Of a stretch of DNA of 64,000 nt, positions 1-9,468 are shown one piece after another; the first letter of the stretch is position 1; each line of letters begins with the position of its first letter. The DNA is from Lonicera japonica (lineage: Eukaryota; Streptophyta; Magnoliopsida; Dipsacales; Caprifoliaceae). A program made the position numbers and the translations under genes. Under the pieces are notes generated by a model that saw only the letters and a list, made by a program, of their open reading frames with translations, was not told where the DNA came from and did no database searches. Location of the stretch: assembly GCA_021464415.1 (NCBI GenBank), contig CM038469.1, positions 3,326,501 to 3,390,500 of the forward strand, in the 5' to 3' direction.

Positions 1-556
1 GCCTAGAACCATTGTTTCTGATGGGGATACAAAGTTTTTGAGCTACTTTTGAAAGACTTCGTGGGAAAAGTTAGGTACTAAATTGTTGTTTTCTACTACG
101 TGTCATCCCCAAACTGATGGTCAAACGGAAGTAGTAAATAGAACTCTGTCCATTTTATTTCGTGCCATAATCAAAAAGAACTTGAAAGAATAAGAAGAAT
201 GTTTGCCTCATGTTGAGTTTGCATATAATCGATCTGTTCATTCTGCATCTAAGTTTTGTCCTTTTGAGATTGTGTATGGTTTTAATCCATTAACTCCTTT
301 GAATTTATTACCACTACCTGTTGAGCATGCTAACCTAGATGGCAGGAAGAAAGCTGAGTTTTGTAAACAGATTCATGAGAAAGAGAGACTAAACATTGAA
401 AGAAGAACTGAGCAGTATGTGCAGCAAGCAAACAAAGGAAGGAAGGAAAAAGGTGGTTTTCGAACCAGGAGATTGGGTTTGGCTGCACTTGAGAAATGAA
501 CGCTTTCCGGTTCAAAGGCGTTCTAAGCTTTTGCCGAGAGAAGATGGACCATTTCA
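1..556 (+). pseudogene. Ty3/gypsy integrase fragment (broken)
   Basis: The + strand reads as the C-terminal half of a gypsy-type polyprotein. It has the integrase core motif around SDGD and HPQTDGQTE (positions ~15-130), then an AYNRSVHSA segment and a [14 protein letters not shown] segment typical of the integrase tail. It is dead. In-frame stops fall near 48 and 190, and a frameshift near 450 moves the tail into another frame. Homology stops abruptly at about 556, where a copia element on the opposite strand begins. No LTR is visible. The class is clear from the motifs; assignment to a chromovirus lineage would be a guess. Confidence 0.85.
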
Positions 557-2760
557 AAATTGGTTGTTTTTCCTAATCTTTTACTTCTCCTTAAATCATT
601 TTTTAAAATTTCAAGAGAATCCACATTAGGTTCATGATAAGATATAGACTTATTAAATATTTTTTTTAATAGGAAAGATATTCTCAAAGAAATCAGGACT
701 CTTAGTTTCTATGATAGTATTAGCATCAATCAAACTATTTGGTAAAACTAAGAACCTGTAAGTAGCATTATTCCAAGCATATCTTATATGCATACAATCA
801 ATTGTTTTAGATCCCAATTTTCTCTTTTTAGGTTCTTGAATCAGGACCTCAGCTAGACACCCCTACATATTGAGATAATTAAGGTTAGGTACATGACCTT
901 TCCATAATTTGTATAATGTATTGCCAATTTTCTTTTAAAGTATTCTATTTTGTATATGACATGCGGAGAGAATAGCTTCCCACCACAAGTTTAGTGGTGC
1001 CCCAGAACTGATCAATGTTGCATTTACCATTTCTTTGAGTGTTCTATTTTTTTCTTTCTACTACCGTATTAGATTTAAGGGATTATGGAGGTGTAGTTTC
1101 ATGAATTATGCCATGTTCTTCACAAAATGCATTGAAAATGTTAGATTCATATTCATCTCCTCTATTAGATCTTAATATTTTAATTTTCTTATTTAGTTGA
1201 TTTTTAACTTCCGATTTATATTTTGCAAACGTCTCACATGCCTCATCTTTATGTCTCAATAAATACACTTTTGTGTACCTTGAATAGTCATCTATGAATG
1301 AGACATAATAAAACTTACCTTTCCTGGTCATAGTATGTTTTAAGTCACCTAAGTCAGTGTGAATTAACTCAAGTAGTTCAGTTTCTCTTTGTACTAGTTT
1401 ATATGTCTTTTTAGCAAATTTTGATTCAATACATACTTCACATTTATTAGTTTTTGAATCAAAAAAATTAGACAGTAAACCAGAATCTTTCATTTTCTTA
1501 ATGTAAAAGTAATTCACATGACCTAGCCTACCATGCCATATATCAATAGAGTTAACCAAGTAAACCGAAAAGGTAGTTTTATTGATAATAACTTGTACAT
1601 TTAACATAAATAGTCCTTCCTACAAAAACACCATTTTTAGTCAAGACTAATTTGTCACATTCAAAAGACATTTTGATACTAGCTTTTCCGAGTAAAGATA
1701 GAGACACAAGATTCTTATGAATCTCAGGAACATGAAGGACATCACTTAATGAAAAAGTTTTTCCAGATGTCAATTTGAGAAGAACTTTTCCTTTGCCAAG
1801 GACTGGGATAACCCTTAAATCACCCATATAGACTTGTTCTTCTCCATTTCTCACAGGTGTGTAATTTAAGAAGGATTCTCTATCAGCACAAATATGTTTG
1901 GTAGCTCCAGAGTCAACTACCTAACTTTTGTTTTCAGCCACCATGTTCATTTTAGTGACAATAGCCGCAATTACATCTCCCTCAACTATATTAGCTTTGG
2001 GAGGATGATTATTTTTGTTGTCTTTTCTATATTTGCATTATAAAGCTTTATGACCTTTTCCACAAACATAACATTTTCCATTGTTTTTAAATCCATAATT
2101 TTGAGCTTGCAATTTTTTATTATTTTGTTTCTTATTATGTTTACGAAAATTGCCACGAGGCTTGATGGAACTCCCTTCTACGATATTAACTTTGGTGTTA
2201 AATTCCTTCGATAATAAAGACATATCTCTTTTCCTATTTTATTCTTCTATCCGGATGTGAATGACAACATTTGCAAGACTCATTTGTTTCCTTTTATGTT
2301 TCATATTATTTTTATAATTTTTCCATGAGTTTGGCAGTTTCTCAATCAAGCATCCGGTAATAAAAGCTTCAAGAAGAGATATGTTTTCATTTTGAAGGTC
2401 ATTAACTAGCATGTGAAATTCATTAATTTGAATTGAAATATTTTTTTCCTCAGTCATTTGGAATTTTAAAAAGTTTCTAATAGCATACTTTTGTGTTCTA
2501 GCATCCTCTATTGCGTATTTCTTATACAAGCTTTCCCATATTTCAAAAGCAGATTTGTATGAGCAATAAATATCGAAAAGCTCATTAAATAAAGTGCTTA
2601 GAATCGTGTGGTGACATACCTTGTTACCGTTTTCCCAATTCTGTATAGTTATCTCATAGTTTTCTGAACCTTCTTGAGGCTCCAGATGAGTGAGATATTG
2701 AGCAAGGTTCAGCACGTCCAACGTTGAGTATATCCTTTCTTGTCATTTTAAAAAGTGAAT
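557..2760 (-). mobile_element. Ty1/copia element, gag to integrase, 3' half missing
   Basis: Read on the - strand from high to low coordinates, this is a copia polyprotein in broken frames. A UBN2-type gag lies at 2721-2239, a CCHC-type zinc knuckle (CYVCGKGH) near 2050, the protease region at 1854-1579, and GAG-pre-integrase plus integrase core at 1607-1083 (IHTDLGDL, FIDDYSRY). The integrase tail runs on to about 640, and an RRSKR linker reaches about 560. The usual DRGGEY motif reads NRGDEY, so the core is mutated. Reverse transcriptase, RNase H and the 3' LTR are absent because the element ends abruptly at the gypsy relic. Several stops and frame changes show it is inactive. Confidence 0.85.
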
Positions 2761-2841
2761 TGATCAAAATGATCAATTTTGGACCTGTCTAGCAACGAAC
2801 AGGTAGCAACTAAAGCAGTATCCATAATCTTCTCTTAAGGT

Positions 2842-3395
2842 TGTTAGAAATTTGAAATGAAATTGGATGCCGGCGAAAAAAGAAAGTAAAATAGTCGAGG
2901 CATCCTAGGCACTGTCCTTAAGAGATGATTTCGCCCCTTTAAGGTAATATCCCTATGCAAATAGGCTTTGTGGCGTCTTACCTCCAGGATATAACGACTA
3001 TGATTTTATAAAGGTTAACTCCCAAATATAGAACCTTTATGGACAACTTTATATGTTTCTAAGGCATAAAATTGTTTTGGAAGGATTGTTGTTATTTCTC
3101 TCTTGGTTTTTACTCTACTTCTCTCTCGGGTTTTTTTCCATAACGAAGTATCTCCTTTTATTTATAAGTGTGCTAAGGAGGTGGAAGTGAATTCTTAATT
3201 AATTTTGAAGAATTCAATTATTTAAAAGTTTCAAGATAAACTTCAAGATAAGATAAGTTTCAAGATAAACTTTTGAATCAAAGAATATAAATCCAATTTG
3301 AATACAATCTTGTAAAAACTTCATGTAGAGATTTGTGTTGAAACTTCAAAATACAATTAATTTTGTATTTTGAAATATACATAAAATATACAACA
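2842..3395 (-). repeat. 5' LTR of the copia element
   Basis: The segment lies just upstream (on the - strand) of the copia gag. It has TG...CA ends with short inverted termini: it starts TGTTG on the - strand at 3395 and ends CTAACA at 2842. A TATA-like box (CTTATAAATA on the - strand) sits near 3155-3170. The length is about 554 bases. The boundaries are inferred from the inverted ends and from the point where the second copia gag is interrupted. No 3' LTR is available for comparison, so the ends could be off by a few bases. Confidence 0.6.
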
Positions 3396-3560
3396 ATATA
3401 TCCCTTTTTCCCTTTTTTTAGCAATATACATCTCCATAATTTGAGACCAAACACGATAATTAGTACCATCCAACTTAATGGAGATTGTTGGAAAATGAGT
3501 CTCGTGACCAGTCACCATGGATGGTTTCTTGCTATCAAGAACTACCACATCTGATTTCCT
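3396..3560 (-). pseudogene. Second copia gag N-terminus, interrupted
   Basis: The - strand encodes a start-of-gag peptide with the motif KLDGTNYRVWSQIMEMYIAKK (from 3548 down to about 3400), typical of copia gag proteins. The frame is lost exactly where the first copia LTR begins (3395). The simplest reading is that the first element inserted into the gag of this one. Its own primer-binding site and LTR lie just upstream at 3654-3866. Nothing after the first ~50 residues remains in the window. Confidence 0.7.
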
Positions 3561-3653
3561 AGCCGTACTGTAGAAGAAGGAACAAAAAAAGTTGGAAGAA
3601 GGCGACTAGGGTTTCAGCCAAGAAAGAAAAGCAGCGGATTGTCTTTTTTCTTT

Positions 3654-3665
3654 GCTCTGATACCA
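3654..3665 (-). other. Retrotransposon primer-binding site (initiator Met tRNA)
   Basis: The - strand reads TGGTATCAGAGC, the classic primer-binding site of plant copia elements, complementary to the 3' end of initiator methionine tRNA. It lies between the gag start (3548) and the LTR (from 3676), as expected. The 10-base gap to the LTR end is longer than usual. Confidence 0.75.
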
Positions 3666-3675
3666 AATTAACTAT

Positions 3676-3866
3676 TGGTTGAAATTGTTTAATTTTTATT
3701 CATCTCAAAGGGAATATTTATACAACGTAAAAACATCATATTTTAGGAAAAACAAACACACAGTCATACAATATGACAACTATACAAAATAATAAGTTTC
3801 TTATCTAAATAAGGACAAAATATTATAATATTTACAGTTGTCCGCTAACTGTAAAAGAATTCAACA
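3676..3866 (-). repeat. Short LTR of the second copia element
   Basis: This segment of about 191 bases upstream of the primer-binding site starts TGTTGAA on the - strand (3866) and ends TTTCAACCA (3676), giving inverted TG/CA ends. A TATA-like GTATAAATATT lies near 3710-3725 on the - strand. The ends are inferred by eye. It may be the 5' LTR of a small copia or TRIM-like element. Confidence 0.5.
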
Positions 3867-4720
3867 TGTAGTTAATAAGGTTAATTGGGTTTAGGGTACA
3901 CCTATTACCAAAGTATTTCTTTGTCAGAGTATAGTACTGCTTTTAGAAGTTGCATTTCAAAGTTGTAAACTACTCTGACAATAGAGATAACTATTCACCC
4001 TTGAGTTTATTATGTTCAACATTATTTGAAATGTACACAAGGTCAGAGTTTTTTCCGTGCATTGAATTATTGAGACGTACTCAACTGCTTTTTTGTAGTA
4101 ATAGCTATATGGGAACCCCACTCCATGTGAATTCACTTTCTATGTTATCCACTTGTACTCTCTTAAGAAAAGAGAACCGAGTCAATTAATAAGCAAATAA
4201 TTCAATTAAAAAAGTAGGATGAGGCCATAAGGGCCGCCCAGTACAAGATTCCAGCAGACCCGGGAAATGCTCTATTTATGTTTGTTTAATTATACCACTT
4301 GCAATTTTTTATGAAGTTTTGTACTGAATTTTGCCAATATGAAGATGATCTTTGTTTGGAAAATGCTTTGAAAACTCAGAACAAGAAAAATACATTTCAA
4401 AACTAGAGGGCAGTATTCCACTTGTATTTCTTTTACCTTTTTCTACAATTGTGGTCCATGGAATTTTATATTCTACAAACTTTCATACTTCATATCTTCT
4501 CCTGTATTGGGAGTCTGTTCCCCCCTCTTTTATTTCGGATATACTAGCAGTTGATTTTAGCTTTTAATCTTTTATCCTCTTTTCAAAAAAAAAAAAAAAA
4601 GAATAAAGAACAAATTTTATATACACGTAATCACAGAATATCAATTAAGAACAGCAAAGGACATAAATGTATTTGTTAAACTAGGAGAGTAGGAGGGAAG
4701 CTTCTTTCAAAAAGGAATAT
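3867..4720. other. Upstream region of SAG101 copy 1, no gene seen
   Basis: I see no coding sequence here. The part from about 4270 to 4460 resembles 8930-9170, in front of the second SAG101 gene (shared ATGAAGTTT..GTACTGA and ACTCAGAA..AAGAAA.AT stretches). The tandem duplication therefore included several hundred bases of upstream DNA. An A-run lies near 4586-4601. Confidence 0.5.
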
Positions 4721-4730
4721 TCAAATCTAG

Positions 4731-4792
4731 TTGACTTGACTTCACACAAATTGTTTTCCCTTCCCTTCACAAGCAACACCTAATGTTATAAA
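4731..4792 (+). promoter_or_regulatory. W-boxes and TATA box of SAG101 copy 1
   Basis: Two overlapping TTGACT elements (W-box core TTGAC[C/T], bound by WRKY factors) lie at 4731-4741. A TATA-like TATAAA follows at 4787-4792. The same order and spacing recur before copy 2. No ATG lies between the TATA box and the predicted start. Confidence 0.5.
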
Positions 4793-4898
4793 CTTTAGAC
4801 CTCTTATTTATTATTCAAGAAAGTCGATTCTGTATAATTTGTGTAATCCAATCCAAGAACAACGTAACAAAGCAGGAAACCGAGCCACTTCGATCGCC

Positions 4899-7800
4899 AT
4901 GTATGTAAAACACAAAATGAATACGAAAAAGTTGAGTTAATTAACTTCATTTCTTAGTTTTCTTGTATGCTTAATTATAATCTTGAATCTGTTTTAATTG
5001 TACAGGTTCAGCCATGGACTAGATTTAGCGGATGTGATGGTGAGCTCAAATCTCCTCCACAATGCTTGGAGTGCAATTTGTAAGGCCAGTAATAATCAAG
5101 ATTCCCCGTTCCAAGTTTCTGAACTTGGACCTAATGGTAAGATTATAGCTTTTGCACCTTCACCCGCTTGTACTGTACAACAACTTCAAGAAATGGGCAA
5201 AGATCTAGTGCCAGCAAGTACAGTGGGAACTTTCTTTGACTTCATAGCAACTAAAGTCAACCCTCATTTCTCCATTAACAAAGCTGCAGTTGAAGCTTTT
5301 GCGTCCCTCTATGATCAGCTCTCTGTTCTCCAAGATCAGGTGCTTATCGAGCTATCTCTTCTAATTCCCTTTCGTTACTATTATTAGCTGTTGGAGAAAA
5401 CTTTGCCAAAAAAAATAAAAATAAATCCATTACATAATTGGTGTCATTAATTCAAGAAATTGATTACAACCTAAGTTACATCTCATACATTTTGAAACTC
5501 TTATTTGAGTCAGTTACTTAATTTTCTTATGAAAAAAAATTTCGTCACAACAAAGTACGTCTTTGGCGACGGAATATTGAGATAAAACAACATTTTGCCA
5601 CTGAATGTAATCCCTTATCGACAAAAAAAAAGTTGTGAAATACACTTGGTCACAAAATGTACACCTTTAACTACAAAACATATAATCCCGCACAAAAGTT
5701 AGATGTTGACAACGAACCTCAGAGTTTGGTTATTAAAAGGTGTTTCTTAACTGTGGAGCAATTGTTTGTGAAATGGAAACTTTAGGTTAGGGGCGGCCAC
5801 GGTTCGGTTACCAACCGAATTGGTCGGCTTGTAAACTGAACCGACCATGTCGGTATACACATAAGCATAACCGCCACCGCACTGATATGCTTGGTAAACC
5901 GACCTTTGGTTTTACCAAGATGGTCTGTCGGTTCAGGTATTAAGAGCTATAAACCAACCATTGTTGTTTACCTAGCAAAAGAGATCATTCAGATCTCACA
6001 ACCAAGTCAATAATGGGTAACAAGAGCGCAAACTTAGCAAGAGTGAAATGGAAAATGAAAAAAGTAAAATTTAAGTTCCGTTTAATAGCAACATAGAAAA
6101 TGAAAAGAAAAACAACTAATTTGAGTAAGAAGATGGAAAATAAGTTGAGGGAAGTAGACATCCTTTATGTTTTCACTACATCCCTCAACATATTTTCCAT
6201 CTCACAAAATCTAGTTTTTAGTTTTTTTTTCTTTTCTATTTATTTTTTTATTTATTTATCATTTTCTATATTGCTATCAAACGGAGCCTTGTGAACAAAA
6301 AATTCTGTCACTGCAGGTATATTTTCATTGTAGATCTTCTGTAAAATTTAATATTGTGTGTTATTGCAGATTGATATCTCAAAACAACTGCTCATAACTG
6401 GAAACTCTCTTGGGGGATCCATTGCCTCCCTCTTCACCTTATGGCTGCTAGACACCGTTTATTCAAAGCCGTTCAAACGCCCCATTTGCATCACTTTCGG
6501 CTCACCCCTTCTCGGTGACATTAACTTCCAAAAGGCCATATCGGAGCGTTCATCATGGCCTTCATGTTTCCTCCACGTAGTTTCAAACCATGATCCTATC
6601 CCCAAACTATTCATCCCCCTTTACAAGCCATTTGGATCATTTCTGTTTTGTTCAGAATCTGGCTGTGCACATTTTGATCAGCCCGAATCAGTTTTTGAAC
6701 TTATGGTGGCTATGAGATCCGAGAATGTTGGAAATATTGATCTTACCAACACGCAAATCAACTACGGAGGGGTTTTGGAGCGTCTCAAGGAAAATGCTAT
6801 ATGTGAAGGGATTTCAAAGCTGGGTGACTCCGCTGTGAATCCCCTTCGGGTTGGACTTACCTTGCAACTAGAAGCAATTGGAGTTATCAAAACACAGGTA
6901 ACTCTAACTCAGTTTTATATTACGACATCTCTTTGGTTGAAATCTGGTGCTTTGACACCTTGTTAAATTTATGTGTGGGGGTTAAAGCGGAAGCATGAAA
7001 GAACAGTACTATTGTTTGCATATGGTGTGGATTTGTACAGCTAGGAAGTAAGAATCTGTAGAAAAGCTCTTTAAAAAATACTACAGAAGAAGAAAGACTT
7101 TATTTGATTGAATATTGTTTTCTTCTTGTTCTTCAATTTCGTGGCTTGGCAAATCATGACCTATTTATGGGACCATAAGAATTCCCCACTCCCCAGCCAT
7201 TCCCCCAAATTGAAATGTCCCTTTAATGCAACTACACTGATCACGTCACATTCCTGTCCAGCTCAATAAGTTGCTGTATGCTTTCGGCCCAAGCCATCAA
7301 AGTTTTGATTTTCCACCGGTGGCCTCTTACTAGGAAAGACTAGTAGCCACACATTTATAGCACATTAGTTCAACTCATCCGGATGATGTCGGATGAACGC
7401 CCCCTTGTCTAGCCTGTCAGCACCTACAGTAGCCACATTAGGGCACGTGTAGCAGCCTGACCACAACACTAGGGTCATTATATTTATCGAATCTTGAAAC
7501 ATGGAAATGAAAAGGCCTTTCTTAATTGAGAATTACTTGTCCCACATTGCCTCATTTTCTTGTTCTTTTCTAATATTGATTATAGCAGCAGCAGAACAAT
7601 GACACAAAAACTCTCATAGAAAAATTGGAAAAGAGGCAAGAGAACATTCTAAAACGCAAGAGAAACATTGTGGATCCCAAAAGGAAGTTGAATGACATTA
7701 AAATAAGCATGGCCTTTCTTGAGTGGTACAAGAAGGTGACAGTGAACCAGGGAGGATACTATGATGGGTACAAACACGCGGATACCAAAGATGAAAAGAT

Positions 7801-8401
7801 GAGCAAGGCAGAGATTGTAAGGCATCAAATAATCCTCACACAATACTGGAAACACAAGGTAGAAGAAGCTGACCAAATGCCACAGAAGGAAGCAGTGTCC
7901 TTCCGCACCAGCTGGCTCTACGCAGGCACCAACTACAGAAGAATGGTCGAGCCGCTAGACATAGCCGATTACTACATGCGAGGCAAGAGAGACTACATAA
8001 ATTCTGAAAGATCTGAAAAATTCAAACACTACAAATTGATGGAGAAATGGTTCAATGATGACAAAAAAACACCAAGCCAAACAAGTTATCCAAACGAGAG
8101 GGAAAAAGCTAGTCTTACTGAGGATTCTTGCTTTTGGGCACATGTGGAGGAGGCTGTAATTTCCTTTGGAGTTTTAAAGAATGGAGAGAGTAGCCAAGCA
8201 AATAAAAATCTGATTGAATTTGAGGATTATGTAATGGGTTTGATAAGAAACTGTTCAGTTTCCCCTGAGATTTTCTTGGCGAAGAGTACTTTCATGAAAT
8301 GGTGGAAAGAGTATAAAGAGTACAAAGAGGGAATCACAGGAATTTCATATAATTCTTCGCTGGCAAAATTTATGAGGGATGAGCGTGACGGGTATATTTA
8401 G
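4899..8401 (+). CDS. SAG101: SAG101-like immune regulator, copy 1 (4 exons)
   Basis: Exons: 4899-4900, 5006-5339, 6370-6897, 7586-8401; predicted 559 residues. The start codon is split AT|G by intron 1 (GTATGT...TACAG). Residues ~1-288 form the lipase-like domain. GNSLG around Ser125 fits the GxSxG nucleophile elbow, followed by the ITFGSPLLGD core, and Asp187 (SNHDPIPK) lies where the acid residue of the family sits. Exon 4 is the helical EP domain (KLNDIKISMAFLEWYK, EPLDIADYY, SPEIFL..STFMKWWKEY), diagnostic of SAG101. In Arabidopsis SAG101 pairs with EDS1 and signals through NRG1 helper NLRs after TIR enzymes make ADPr-ATP or di-ADPR. I see no internal stops. The acceptor of exon 4 is a CAG run, so exon 4 could start at 7586, 7589, 7592 or 7595. 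EDS1 or PAD4 are less likely because the EP-domain motifs fit SAG101 best. Confidence 0.88.
5788..5990. repeat. hAT-like relic in intron 2 of SAG101 copy 1
   Basis: It starts TAGGGGCGGCCACGGTTCGG and continues with many GGTT/AACC-rich motifs (TCGGTT, AACCGA) like those inside the TAGGGGTG-ended elements at 10101 and 47031. No matching right terminus or target duplication was found, so it is a decayed or one-ended copy. Confidence 0.4.
6074..6288. repeat. Small MITE in intron 2 of SAG101 copy 1
   Basis: Its ends are inverted copies: TCCGTTTAATAGCAACATAG at the left and the complement of CTATATTGCTATCAAACGGA at the right (about 20 bases, few mismatches). It has no coding capacity. A related copy with ATTCGTTTGATAACAATATA and TTATTGAATGGAACC ends is at 10847-11119, in the same intron of copy 2. 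Confidence 0.55.
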
Positions 8402-9290
8402 TGAGTCCATGGTGCTCTTCTAATATGAAAAATCATGTCACACTTTTATAATTAGTATGGATTTACGATCAAGAATAGGTAAAGGGGAGTGGGGAGGAAG
8501 AAAATCAGGGAAGTGGAACAATGGAAATAAAGATAAAAGTGTAGTATTTCAATGTATGGTCTTTTTCCTTCTGTTAATATTGTAATCTTTCTTGTGCATT
8601 TTTTCCTAGTTTTGTTATAATGTTTCTTCCATGTATGCGATGTTCATGTATAATCATTGAAGCCTTTTCTTCCTGTTACCAACTTATTCAAACTTTATTG
8701 AAAATTATGTTTTTTGTGTTGAATAGATCTAAAGTAGTCTCTCTCATGGAAAAATTGGACAAGTTGTAGTAGTTTATAAATAGTTAAGGATAAAGTTTGA
8801 GAATGAGCGTGGAATTTAAGAGACTTGTAGAGTAGAGCACATACAAAATTGGTCTAAAGTTATTCTAAAGCGTATTTGTTTTTCAATTATCTGTTTTCAC
8901 TTTACAACATGTTGCGTTTGTTTAGTTATGCTTAATAATTTTTATTTTTTTCACTTTTATGGCACTTTCTGCACTTTCTATGAAGTTTAGTACTGATACT
9001 AGTTTATATGAAGCTGGGCTTTCATTTGAAAATGTCTAGCTAACTCAGAAAAAGAAATATATGCATTCATTCACAATATATTTTGCCTTTAAATTAGAAA
9101 CAATTATGAAAGAGGGCAGTGATACGTACACCCGGATTTCTCGCATCTCTCTTGAATAGTGATCCATGGCTAGTGTTCACACTTCTAATATTGTCTCTTC
9201 AATTTGAAAACAAGAACATTGACTAAATAAAGCTAAAGGACACAATCTAGCAGCTAAGAGGAAGTTTCTTCTTTCCAAAGGGATAATTTA
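8402..9290. other. Spacer between the SAG101 copies
   Basis: This holds the 3' flank of copy 1 (T-rich, with likely polyadenylation signals near 8570-8660) and then, from about 8930, sequence duplicated from 4270-4460 upstream of copy 1. I see no gene. The junction of the tandem duplication must lie between about 8660 and 8930. Confidence 0.5.
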
Positions 9291-9296
9291 ATCTAG

Positions 9297-9361
9297 TTGA
9301 CTGACTTCACCTCAACTTGCTTCCCCTCACCAATATATAACTAACATGAATGCTATAAAAT
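9297..9361 (+). promoter_or_regulatory. W-box and TATA box of SAG101 copy 2
   Basis: A TTGACT W-box core lies at 9297-9302, within TAGTTGACTGACTTCAC; the copy 1 version is TAGTTGACTTGACTTCAC. TATAAAAT follows at 9354-9361. Position and context match the copy 1 promoter, so the module was duplicated and kept. A minimal ATGTGA upstream frame occurs at 9397-9402, between the TATA box and the gene start. Confidence 0.5.
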
Positions 9362-9468
9362 TATCAACTTCAGCTCTCTTCATTTCCAACAAAGATATGT
9401 GATATATATAGTAGTGATAAGCCAATTTAAGAACGCCCAACAAAGCTGAGAAGAAGAGCCAGTTCACC

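Noticed and set aside
3950..4570. Two + strand open stretches before SAG101 copy 1
   Set aside because: They have no family resemblance, and the second overlaps sequence duplicated upstream of copy 2, where the frame is not kept. They are read as promoter DNA.
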